Assembly: GCA_966095765.1 (NCBI GenBank)
Contig: CBHTSZ010000002.1
Span: 62,001 to 126,000 of the forward strand
Source of the DNA: CBHTSZ01 sp966095765
GTDB lineage: Bacteria; Patescibacteriota; Saccharimonadia; Saccharimonadales; Saccharimonadaceae
DNA length: 64,000 nucleotides
Direction of reading: 5' to 3'
The notes below the pieces were generated by a model. It saw nothing but the letters and a program-made list of their open reading frames with translations. It did not search any database and was not told where the DNA came from. Numbering within the stretch: the stretch's first letter is position 1; each line of letters begins with the position of its first letter. Positions 7,869-15,924 of the stretch are shown in pieces. Position numbers and translations under genes: made by a program.

Positions 7869-9154
7869 CGCCACGGACGCGTCGCCAGTCACCGAGCGCA
7901 CCGGTTGCTGCCGGTGTAGCTCGTCGGCACCGTCCTGATTACCAAATCGTCCTGTTTATGGGTATTTTGGTGCTTCTGGGTCTGATCGTGCTTTACGCAA
8001 TCAGCCCAGCGCGTGTTGAGCTCATCAACCAAAATGGCAGCAGCCTCGACCAGGCCCACTTTATGCAAAAGCAACTTCTATATCTCGGTATCGGGCTGAC
8101 TGGCTTTGCATTTGCAGCGACCATGACGCCTGAATGGTGGAAGCGGTATACGAGCAAGATCCTACTCACTGGGTTTGTCGCTTGTTTTGTACTGCTTATT
8201 CTCGGGTTAATTCCAGGCAATCCACTTGTCATCAATACTGGTGGTGCAACACGCTGGTTTAACTTTGGTGTCGGTTCGTTCCAACCCGCTGAACTACTCA
8301 AGTTCGGGTTATTACTCTATGTTGCGGCGTTTTTGGGCCGACGGATGCAACAGGGCAAGGTGAATAGCGTCAACGATACGCTTATTCCGGTAGGGATCAT
8401 GCTCGGGCTTGCAGCACTCTTTATCATCGTGTTTCAAAAAGACATGGGTACGGGTCTCACTATGGTCGGCATGATTCTCGCAATGCTCGTTGTAGCTGGT
8501 CTCAAGGCGCGTCTGTTTGCGCTCGTGGCAGCGGTCGGCCTGGGGGCTGGTACACTCCTTATCGTCACCTCGCCACACCGTATCGAACGCGTACTGACCT
8601 TCCTCAACCCATCAGGTGCGGATGTTGAATCGTACCATATCACACAGGCAACGATCGCGATGGGAAGCGGTGGACTCTTTGGCCGTGGACTCGGTCAGGG
8701 CGTGTCACCCTTTGGCTATCTGCCAGAAGCAGTCAATGACTCGATCTTTGCAGTGCTGGGCGAAACGTTCGGTTTCATCGGTCTTATCGTCATCTTGCTC
8801 TTGTTCTTCATGCTGCTGAGGCGACTGCTGTTCATCGTTGACCGAGTCGGTGATCCAACGATGCGCCTCGTCGTTGCTGGTGTATTTGGCCTCATCATGA
8901 CGCACGTCGTCGTCAACGTTGGTGCTATGACCGGTGTGTTTCCACTCACTGGTGTGACGCTGCCGTTTTTGAGCTTCGGCGGCACAAGTTTGCTGTTCAT
9001 GATGTTGGGCCTTGGGCTCGTGTTTCATATTTCGAGGTATACTTCACACCGATTGATAGATGACGTAAAGGAGACTGGCGATGAAGGTTCTGTGCGCCGG
9101 CGGGGGGTCGGGCGGACACGTAACGCCAGTACTCGCCGTCATCAACGAGCTTAG
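7865..9154 (+). CDS. ftsW: Lipid II glycosyltransferase FtsW (SEDS family)
   Basis: A 429-aa polytopic SEDS protein. Motifs include GGATRWFNFG, FQPAELLKFG, the FQKDMGTG loop, GLGQGVSPFGYLPEAVNDSIFAVLGE and PLTGVTLPFLSFGGTSLL. The basic C-terminal tail reads about 25 codons into murG in another frame (a 74-nt overlap), unusually long for this junction. GTG start overlapping the mraY stop. Confidence 0.93.
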   Translation: MTPRTRRQSPSAPVAAGVARRHRPDYQIVLFMGILVLLGLIVLYAISPARVELINQNGSSLDQAHFMQKQLLYLGIGLTGFAFAATMTPEWWKRYTSKILLTGFVACFVLLILGLIPGNPLVINTGGATRWFNFGVGSFQPAELLKFGLLLYVAAFLGRRMQQGKVNSVNDTLIPVGIMLGLAALFIIVFQKDMGTGLTMVGMILAMLVVAGLKARLFALVAAVGLGAGTLLIVTSPHRIERVLTFLNPSGADVESYHITQATIAMGSGGLFGRGLGQGVSPFGYLPEAVNDSIFAVLGETFGFIGLIVILLLFFMLLRRLLFIVDRVGDPTMRLVVAGVFGLIMTHVVVNVGAMTGVFPLTGVTLPFLSFGGTSLLFMMLGLGLVFHISRYTSHRLIDDVKETGDEGSVRRRGVGRTRNASTRRHQRA

Positions 9155-10241
9155 TAAGCTCGACCCGAAACTTGAGACAACCTTTGTCTGCGATAAAGCG
9201 TTCGAGTCACAGTCACGTGGCCTCATGCAGCATGCACTCGTCCCGGTACCTGTTCACGTGATTGCCGCTGGCAAGCTGCGTCGCTACCACGGCGTACCGC
9301 TATGGAAGCAGTTGCTTGATATCCCGACCGTTGCAAAAAACCTCCGTGATATCGCACTCATTGCGACGGGCTTTGTGCAGAGCGTTATGTTGCTGCACAG
9401 CTTTAAGCCAGACGTCGTATTTGCAAAAGGTGGTTACGTCTGTCTACCGCTCGGTTACGCAGCTAAGATGCTTGGCGTACCGATCGTGATCCATGATTCC
9501 GACGCTCGTCCTGGCCTAACGAACAAGCTGCTTAGCCGCTATGCCCAGTCGATTGCTACCGGTTCACCTCTTGAAAACTACCCATATCCTAAAGCAAAGA
9601 CGACATACACTGGTGTGCCGATCGACCCGGCTTTTCATCCGTTTAATACTAAAGAACAGCGTATGGCTAAGCAGGAAATCGGTATCATCGATCTCGATAA
9701 GCCACTCGTTGTTATTACTGGCGGTGGACTCGGGGCGGAAAGCATCAACACGGGTATTGTGTCGATCGCCGAACAGCTCATGGCTGACGGGTACGCAATC
9801 TACCATGTCACAGGCAAGAAGCATTATCAGCGTGTAAAACACGCTGCGTTCGAACATCCTGACTACCATATCGTCGAGTTTGTATATAAAGATATGGCAA
9901 CTGTCCTCGGTGCTGCTGATGTCGTTGTAAGCCGAGGAAGCGCGACATTCCTCCAAGAACTAGCGGCGCTTGCAAAGCCAACTATCATCGTGCCAGCCGC
10001 GCATCTCGGCGACCAGATGAAAAATGCCGTTTCTTATGAAGAGGCCAAGGCAGCCCATGTACTCAGCGATAAAGAGGTGAGGGGAGGGGATTCTCTCTAC
10101 GCAGCGATAAAACACTGCGTCGACAACCCGAAAGAGACTGCAGCTATGGCGGAGCGCTTCCATGCGTTTGCGCGCGAGGATGCAGCACTCGAGGTAGCAA
10201 AATTGCTCGTTGATGCACTACCAGCAGGGGAGAAGCTCTAG
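9081..10241 (+). CDS. murG: UDP-GlcNAc:lipid I GlcNAc transferase MurG
   Basis: GT28 enzyme converting lipid I to lipid II on the inner face of the membrane. It has the N-terminal GGGSGGHVTPVLA loop, FAKGGYVCLPLGYAAK, HDSDARPGLTNK, GGGLGAESIN and the C-terminal SRGSATFLQELAALAKPTIIVPAAH signature. ATG start within the end of ftsW, with GGAG-type sequence shortly upstream. The 3' end abuts the ftsQ GTG. Confidence 0.95.
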   Translation: MKVLCAGGGSGGHVTPVLAVINELSKLDPKLETTFVCDKAFESQSRGLMQHALVPVPVHVIAAGKLRRYHGVPLWKQLLDIPTVAKNLRDIALIATGFVQSVMLLHSFKPDVVFAKGGYVCLPLGYAAKMLGVPIVIHDSDARPGLTNKLLSRYAQSIATGSPLENYPYPKAKTTYTGVPIDPAFHPFNTKEQRMAKQEIGIIDLDKPLVVITGGGLGAESINTGIVSIAEQLMADGYAIYHVTGKKHYQRVKHAAFEHPDYHIVEFVYKDMATVLGAADVVVSRGSATFLQELAALAKPTIIVPAAHLGDQMKNAVSYEEAKAAHVLSDKEVRGGDSLYAAIKHCVDNPKETAAMAERFHAFAREDAALEVAKLLVDALPAGEKL

Positions 10242-11158
10242 TGCGCCGAGATAACCAACCCCCTGTTCGCCAACCTCGTAGCAGTGAGGTCGACCAGTCA
10301 TATGCGTTTCGTCGAAGCCGAACGATAACGGGCAGTGCTGCAACCAGTGTTCGAGCGGCGGGCGAGGAGAGGGGACAGTTACGCTCCCCTCGTCTCCATG
10401 AGCATTCTCTGCGTAAGCATCGCCGGAAGCTCTCACTCTATCTCGTGGCAACCATGGCTATTGCGGGTGCACTTTGGTACATGCTGGCGAGCTACATCGG
10501 AAATACTATTACGGTTAGTACCTACGCGGCGCAACCGGTGACACGCCCGCTTGATGAGGTAAGGTACCGCGCCTTGGTTCAGCAGTATCTGGCTGAACGC
10601 CCTTTCGAACGTTTTGAGTTTGCAACCAACCAAGACACCTTTTCTCAGTTTATGAGTACGCACGCTTCAGAGGTTTCTGCAGCGTCTCTCGCAACTGGTG
10701 ACGGGCTTGGTACAGGCCAGCTGCAGCTGCGCCTGCGCGAGCCGGTTGCCTCATGGACTATCAAAGGTCGGCAGTACTTCGTTGATACTGATGGACTGGC
10801 CTTTACGGCCAACTATTTCGCAGTACCTACTGTCGTCGTTAGCGACAAAAGTGGCATCAATGCAGATGCGGGTGTCATCGCCTCTACCAAACTGCTTCGC
10901 TTTATCGGACGTGTCGTCACTCTTGTCGGTAAGGCCGGTATTAGCCCGGTCGAGGCTGTGACGTTACCTGCCGGATCTACCCGTGAAGTTGACTTCAAGC
11001 TGAAGGACAGAGACTATCTCATCAAAGCTCATCTCGATCGTGACCCTGCAGGGCAGGCCACCGATATCATCAATGCTGTGAAGTATGTTGAGGCCAAGGG
11101 CATCGCTCCTAAGTACTTGGACGTACGCGTTAGTTCCAAAGCATACTACAGAGATTAG
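10241..11158 (+). CDS. ftsQ: FtsQ/DivIB-like division protein
   Basis: A 305-aa bitopic protein with a long basic cytoplasmic tail (about 1-68), one membrane helix (about 69-88), and an extracytoplasmic region ending in a beta-domain-like segment and KYLDVRVSSKAYYRD. Topology, the terminal DVRxxxKAYY-type ending and its place after murG support FtsQ/DivIB. The POTRA segment is poorly conserved. GTG start at the murG stop. Confidence 0.7.
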   Translation: MRRDNQPPVRQPRSSEVDQSYAFRRSRTITGSAATSVRAAGEERGQLRSPRLHEHSLRKHRRKLSLYLVATMAIAGALWYMLASYIGNTITVSTYAAQPVTRPLDEVRYRALVQQYLAERPFERFEFATNQDTFSQFMSTHASEVSAASLATGDGLGTGQLQLRLREPVASWTIKGRQYFVDTDGLAFTANYFAVPTVVVSDKSGINADAGVIASTKLLRFIGRVVTLVGKAGISPVEAVTLPAGSTREVDFKLKDRDYLIKAHLDRDPAGQATDIINAVKYVEAKGIAPKYLDVRVSSKAYYRD

Positions 11159-11858
11159 GGTAGGAGGGCCACTCCCCACTGCTTCGATCTTGTTCTAATT
11201 TTGTTCTATATTTACGACTTTAAAAAAACTATATAAAAACATAGGGAAGTAACAAAGTCAAACAAATGTCAAAAAGTAGAGTAGTGGGGTGGTGTGAAAA
11301 CAAACTGTGAAAAAGTCAAATAATGACATCGAGATGTGTGGATAAGTCTACAGGACGGTTCATGCGGCGACGTGTCAGAACGTAGGTAGTACTAGTACGA
11401 ACAAAAGTGGTAATACATTTTGTATAGAACTACTTTTACAGGGCATCTTTTACGAATAACGATAAAACTCCCCCGTTAGGGATGGATACGTAATCAACTA
11501 TTTGCTACTCTATAAGTGTCGTAAAAGATATATTGTGCGACATAAACTATATATCTCCGCTCATGGATACTAAGTCGACTTCTCCAAGTATCTGTTGCCT
11601 TGTTTTTGTGCATTTTTATCAAACTGCTCGCCAGTCATCGCCCTTTACTTTTGTTGTCTCGTCCTTAACTATTTTTGCTACATTTTGATATACATAACTA
11701 CTGACGCCAGAAAAACTATCAAGTCTATCGGTCATAAGTACGTTCTACTTTTGTTCCATACTGCACTAACCGAAAATGTTATTACCAGTGAAGGTCGAGA
11801 AAAGAATAAGCCTCGGTATTTCGAGGCTTACGAGAATCATGCGGTGTAGTGAATGTGT
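11159..11858. other. AT-rich intergenic region, no convincing gene
   Basis: About 700 nt between the ends of convergent ftsQ and the secretion ATPase. It is rich in A/T with many GTAAAA-like words and holds one DnaA-box-like TGTGGATAA (11337-11345). An 84-codon plus-strand frame (11595-11849) has cysteine-rich, non-protein-like composition and no ribosome site, so I did not call it. A hairpin at 11807-11830 ends the minus-strand ATPase transcript. Confidence 0.5.
11807..11830 (-). terminator. Terminator of the secretion ATPase gene
   Basis: A 9-bp stem (11807-11815 with 11822-11830), 6-nt loop, followed on the minus strand by a T-rich tract (TTATTCTTTTCT). Confidence 0.7.
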
Positions 11859-14609
11859 TTAGCGAAGACGGATCTCTTCTTCACGAGGCTGAGCCTTTGG
11901 CGCAGCGGGTGGGTTGGGGGCCTCACTACCCTTTTTTTGTGGCGTAGACGCACTAGAGGTTTCAACGCCCGTAGATGACTTCTTTTTGCGTGAACGGCTG
12001 CGAGTACGCTTCTTCGGTGCGGTTGTCTCAGGAGCGTCTCCAGAAGGAGTAACGGCAGGGATTGCTCCCCCGCTCTGCTTAGGCGCGGCTACTGCGGGCT
12101 TAGGGCTAGCGTTGATAGCTGGTTTTGCGCTGGCATCGACTGGCCACTTCTTTGCGAGCGTCTGGGACTGCGGTGCTGCAGGTTTAGGTGCTGATGCGCT
12201 AGAACTCGAGATAAGGCCTTGGATCTCGCGCTCCACGCTTTCACGATCGCGTGCGTACTTGCGACGGCTACTATCAACGATGTGTTGCATGAAGTTGGTT
12301 TGACTCGGTGGGATGGTGAGTGTCGTGGCGCTAAAGGCCGGCGACTTTTCGCCCTTGATCACCATGTTGATGATGAAGTTACGGTTGTGCATCTGGAGGA
12401 GGTCGTTCGGTTCGAATTGTGGCTCAAACTGCTTGCCGAGCAGTGGTGCGTCATCGGCAGAGACACGGAAGCTGATCATCGTACCAACGTTACCAAAGAC
12501 GGCGTCACGCACCGTGTCCTGCATCTGGGAAACGTACTGGTTCGCAACGGTGAGGTTCAAGCCGTATTTACGCGCCTCTGAGAGGATGGTCGCAAAACTG
12601 TCTGTTGCAAAGTTCTGGAACTCGTCAACGTAGAGATAGAACGGACGGCGGTCTTCTATCTTGGCGATATCAGATCGACTCATGGCTGCGAGCTGGATCT
12701 TCGTGACGAGGAATGAACCGAGAATGCCAGCGTTGTCCTCGCCGATGAGACCCTTTGAGAGGTTAACGATGAGGATCTTGCCCTCGTCCATGATCTGACG
12801 GATATTGAACGTGCTTTTAGGCTGGCCGATGATATTACGGATGATCGGGTTGGCGGTGAATGCCCCTACCTTGTTAAGCACTGGCGCGACAGCTTCTGCC
12901 TGGAACTTATCGTTCCAGCTCGCGAACTCGATGTTCCAGAAATTCAGTACAACCGAGTCGTTACAATACTCGAGCGTTTCTTTGCGGAACTTCTTGTCAG
13001 TCAACATACGGGTGATGTCGAGCATGGTTGTGTCTGGGCGATCAAGCAGTGCGAGGATCGTGTAGCGGAGGATGTACTCGAGTCGCGGTCCCCAGCTATC
13101 ACCGAACATACGCTTCAGTACGCCGATGATCTCAGAGCTGATGTTGTTCTTCTGGTTTGGGTCATAGACTTCCATCGGGTTGAATCCGAGCGGATACGCC
13201 GTGTCGGCTGGGTTAAAGTACACGACATCGTCGATACGATCAGCTGGGATAAAGTGCATGTTATTGACGGCAAAGTCACCATGCGGGTCAATGATAGCGT
13301 AGCCCTGCTTGTGGTAGACATCGGATAGTGCGAAAAGCTCGAGCAGGCCTGACTTACCTGCACCGGTCTGACCGATGATGTAGACGTGGCGTGAGCGGTC
13401 GTAACGGTAGAGGCCAAACTGTTGGTTGATACCGCGGAAGTTGGTGAGACCGAAGGCACTGATCTGTTCGTCATGCGCAGGATCACCGGTGATAACCGGT
13501 AGCTTGGCTGGCGGCTCGGCAGTCTTGTTGCTCGCCCAGACGATGTTAGGCGTCTCGACGTTGGTGTGCGGCAAGTGAAAGACAGACGCAAGTTCTTCGA
13601 TATTGAGAATGTACCCGCGGTCTATAAAGAAACGGGCACGGTATTTCTCGATCTCTTCGCGGTTAAAGCTCGCCCCGCTCATACGGAAACCGTTGAGATT
13701 TGTTGAGTTGAACTGCTTGAAGGTTCCGACGAGTGCCTGCATGCTCTGCTTAGCGATCGCCTGGTTGTCGCCGAGATACGCGATGCGGATTTTGACCTGG
13801 TAGCCAAGTTTTACCGACTTTTTCTCGATCTCAGAGATACGTGTCTTGTCTCGTTCGGAAAGTTCAGGTGCTGATCCCCCCGCCCCCTGCTCTGGCGGCT
13901 TCCAAAGCGCCTCAAGTGCTTGCAGGAGGTATTTGCCACCTCCGCTCATGAGGTCGAAGTTGCCCTGCCCATTTCGGATACGGCTCGCAAATGAATTCGC
14001 ACGTTTGTGCCAATCGTCGGCGATCGGACGAACCAGTACTTGGATCCAGACCTCTTCAGCGCTGTCCTCGAGCTTTGCGAGGGTTGCAGTGATACCTGCG
14101 AGCGGGTCGACCTCGAAGCTTTGGAAGGTTTTGATCGGCAGCATCTCGTTGTCGGTGAGCGTGAGCTCGGAGGTGTAGACAACGTTATGCTCGACTTCAC
14201 GCCTTGTGTAGTCTTCATCGAGAGTATGTATCTGAACAGTTGGGTATTGGGCGTAGATCTGTCCTTCGACGAAGTTCTGCAAGTGTTTTGGAACCCAGAC
14301 GTAAAAGCGGATCAACTTATCGATCGCTGCAATCTCGAAGCTGATGTGCTCCTGAAGGCCGCCTGTCATGCGCAGCTCGCGCTTGTCGCGGAGAATACCG
14401 TGCAAGGACGCAAAGAGTTGTTCGGCAGCCATCTCGCTTTTGTCGTTTGCGCGCGGAATCTCAAGGGTGATGAGCACATGCTCGGTTGTGTCGATCGTTT
14501 CAGCCCGGCGATTGTTGCGCCATGCAAGATAAAGGAGCAAGAGAGCAAGTGGTACCCATATATACCACTTGAGAAGTAAGCCAAACAGCCATGCTATGAG
14601 ATCACCCAT
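11859..14609 (-). CDS. VirB4/TraC-like type IV secretion ATPase
   Basis: A 916-aa membrane-anchored P-loop ATPase. There is an N-terminal hydrophobic hairpin (about 8-28), a long alpha/beta region, Walker A GQTGAGKSG (about 413-421), DPHGDF, a Walker B-like FYLYVDEFQNF, and a Ser/Pro/Ala/Lys-rich C-terminal tail from about 770. DUF87/TraM-recognition-type ATPases of this kind recur in CPR genomes. I took the ATG preceded by AAGGAA; a GTG lies one codon earlier. No pilus or conjugation genes flank it, so its partner apparatus is unknown. Confidence 0.7.
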   Translation of the reverse strand: MGDLIAWLFGLLLKWYIWVPLALLLLYLAWRNNRRAETIDTTEHVLITLEIPRANDKSEMAAEQLFASLHGILRDKRELRMTGGLQEHISFEIAAIDKLIRFYVWVPKHLQNFVEGQIYAQYPTVQIHTLDEDYTRREVEHNVVYTSELTLTDNEMLPIKTFQSFEVDPLAGITATLAKLEDSAEEVWIQVLVRPIADDWHKRANSFASRIRNGQGNFDLMSGGGKYLLQALEALWKPPEQGAGGSAPELSERDKTRISEIEKKSVKLGYQVKIRIAYLGDNQAIAKQSMQALVGTFKQFNSTNLNGFRMSGASFNREEIEKYRARFFIDRGYILNIEELASVFHLPHTNVETPNIVWASNKTAEPPAKLPVITGDPAHDEQISAFGLTNFRGINQQFGLYRYDRSRHVYIIGQTGAGKSGLLELFALSDVYHKQGYAIIDPHGDFAVNNMHFIPADRIDDVVYFNPADTAYPLGFNPMEVYDPNQKNNISSEIIGVLKRMFGDSWGPRLEYILRYTILALLDRPDTTMLDITRMLTDKKFRKETLEYCNDSVVLNFWNIEFASWNDKFQAEAVAPVLNKVGAFTANPIIRNIIGQPKSTFNIRQIMDEGKILIVNLSKGLIGEDNAGILGSFLVTKIQLAAMSRSDIAKIEDRRPFYLYVDEFQNFATDSFATILSEARKYGLNLTVANQYVSQMQDTVRDAVFGNVGTMISFRVSADDAPLLGKQFEPQFEPNDLLQMHNRNFIINMVIKGEKSPAFSATTLTIPPSQTNFMQHIVDSSRRKYARDRESVEREIQGLISSSSASAPKPAAPQSQTLAKKWPVDASAKPAINASPKPAVAAPKQSGGAIPAVTPSGDAPETTAPKKRTRSRSRKKKSSTGVETSSASTPQKKGSEAPNPPAAPKAQPREEEIRLR

Positions 14610-14664
14610 CACTATTCCTTATTGTCTCGCAAACGGAGGCTTAGCGCAAACGTTATGACAACGT

Positions 14665-15705
14665 TTATTTTTCCGCCAATGCGTAGGTCGCCTTTGCGAC
14701 GCGTTTGAATTCAGGTTTGCTCTGGAGATTGAGCAAAATAGTCGTTTCTTTTACCTGTCGGTCTTTGAGGACACGTTTGACGATTTCGTCACGGTGAAGC
14801 GGCTCGTTTGCCTTCTTGAGGACATCGGTGATGATGTCAGCAACGGTTCCCTTCTTGTAGCCCCATTCGCCAAGTGCGTAGACACCGCGACCGATGAGTA
14901 CGAAGCGCTTGTCTTTGATCAGCTCGTTGTGAATAGCCTGTGTGGTGACGTCCTTGCGCTTGAAGTCACTGTCTTTGATCGCTTTGGCAATCTCAGAGAA
15001 GTGCATCGGCTTGCCGTTCTCCTGGAGGATAACGTAGATCTTGTCACGAATGTTCTTTGGGTTGACGGTTGGCCACTTGGTAAGACCCCAGACGTCCTTG
15101 AGGTTGGCGAGGTTTTTGCTCAGTGATGCGAGCGCACGAACGTGGTCTGGGTGTTCGTAAGACAGTTTGCCGTGCAGTTCCTGTGCGGTTAACGTCTGGC
15201 CATGTTCTTTAACGGTCTTGACGACTTCATCAACTCGTTTTTTGAGTTGTTTCTCGTCGTGGTGTTCAGCGAGTGCGATGCCGGGGTGGTAGTGGTCGTT
15301 TTCGTTGAGTACAGCAAGCTTTGGCGCGAGCTCGGCGATAAAGGCAACGTGTGCTTTGTCGCGGTCATTGGCGCTTGGGTTGATGCGCTCGGTGAGTTCA
15401 GAAAGACGTGCAGCACGACCCATCTCGTGGAGTTGCTCTACGAGGAAACGCTCGATGGCTTCGAGGTCGAGGCGGCCTTCTTCGGCTGCGATCTTAAGAC
15501 GTATGAGGATGGCTTTCTCGAGCTGGCGAACACGCTCACGGGTGATACCGAGAAGTTCACCGATCTGCTCGAGGGTTTCTTTGCGGTCGAACAAGCCAAA
15601 ACGACGTGAGATGATTTCTCGCTCACGTTCACGCTCAATACCATCAAGGATGGTACTTACCACTGATTTGATGTCAGGTGTTGTGGTTTCGGCGTTTGGA
15701 CTCAT
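14665..15705 (-). CDS. Sigma-70 region 4 / HARE-HTH fusion protein
   Basis: A 346-aa DNA-binding protein. Residues about 33-75 form a sigma-70 region 4 helix-turn-helix (RRFGLFDRKETLEQIGELLG then ITRERVRQLEKAIL). Residues about 210-310 form a HARE-HTH domain (GKPMHFSEIAKAIKDSDF, RFVLIGRGVYALGEWGY) as in the RNA polymerase delta subunit, followed by a second winged-helix-like repeat. No sigma region 2 is present, so it is not a complete sigma factor. Likely an RNA-polymerase-associated regulator. SD GAAGGAAG precedes the ATG. Confidence 0.75.
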   Translation of the reverse strand: MSPNAETTTPDIKSVVSTILDGIEREREREIISRRFGLFDRKETLEQIGELLGITRERVRQLEKAILIRLKIAAEEGRLDLEAIERFLVEQLHEMGRAARLSELTERINPSANDRDKAHVAFIAELAPKLAVLNENDHYHPGIALAEHHDEKQLKKRVDEVVKTVKEHGQTLTAQELHGKLSYEHPDHVRALASLSKNLANLKDVWGLTKWPTVNPKNIRDKIYVILQENGKPMHFSEIAKAIKDSDFKRKDVTTQAIHNELIKDKRFVLIGRGVYALGEWGYKKGTVADIITDVLKKANEPLHRDEIVKRVLKDRQVKETTILLNLQSKPEFKRVAKATYALAEK

Positions 15706-15759
15706 GTTCTTCCTTCGTTAGTGCTATTTGTAGATGTTCATACATCAGATTTAATGACT

Positions 15760-15788
15760 ATTATAGAACTTGTTTTTGGAAATGTCAA
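15760..15788 (-). promoter_or_regulatory. Perfect consensus promoter of the sigma4/HARE gene
   Basis: On the minus strand TTGACA (15783-15788), a 17-bp spacer and TATAAT (15760-15765): a full consensus match. The leader is about 50 nt and ends in a good Shine-Dalgarno. Confidence 0.8.
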
Positions 15789-15885
15789 ATATAATCTGTG
15801 ATGTGTTTATTATAGCACATACTAGACGCTTATGGTAAATAGTATTTTGAGACTTTTATCCTGTGGATAATGTTGCATAGATAAC

Positions 15886-15924
15886 GTAAAACCGCCCTAC
15901 TCTACTCAGTACGGGCGGTTTTAC
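15886..15924 (-). terminator. topA terminator (palindromic)
   Basis: 12-bp perfect stem GTAAAACCGCCC / GGGCGGTTTTAC around the topA stop, with an A/T tract on each side, so it can act in either direction. Confidence 0.75.

Noticed and set aside
11337..11345. DnaA-box-like TGTGGATAA, also at 2692-2700 and about 15852-15860, considered as a replication origin
   Set aside because: Single dispersed boxes, no cluster, no dnaA or dnaN nearby.
11595..11849. 84-codon frame in the AT-rich gap
   Set aside because: Cysteine-rich, no ribosome site or promoter geometry, and it runs into the terminator of the convergent ATPase gene.
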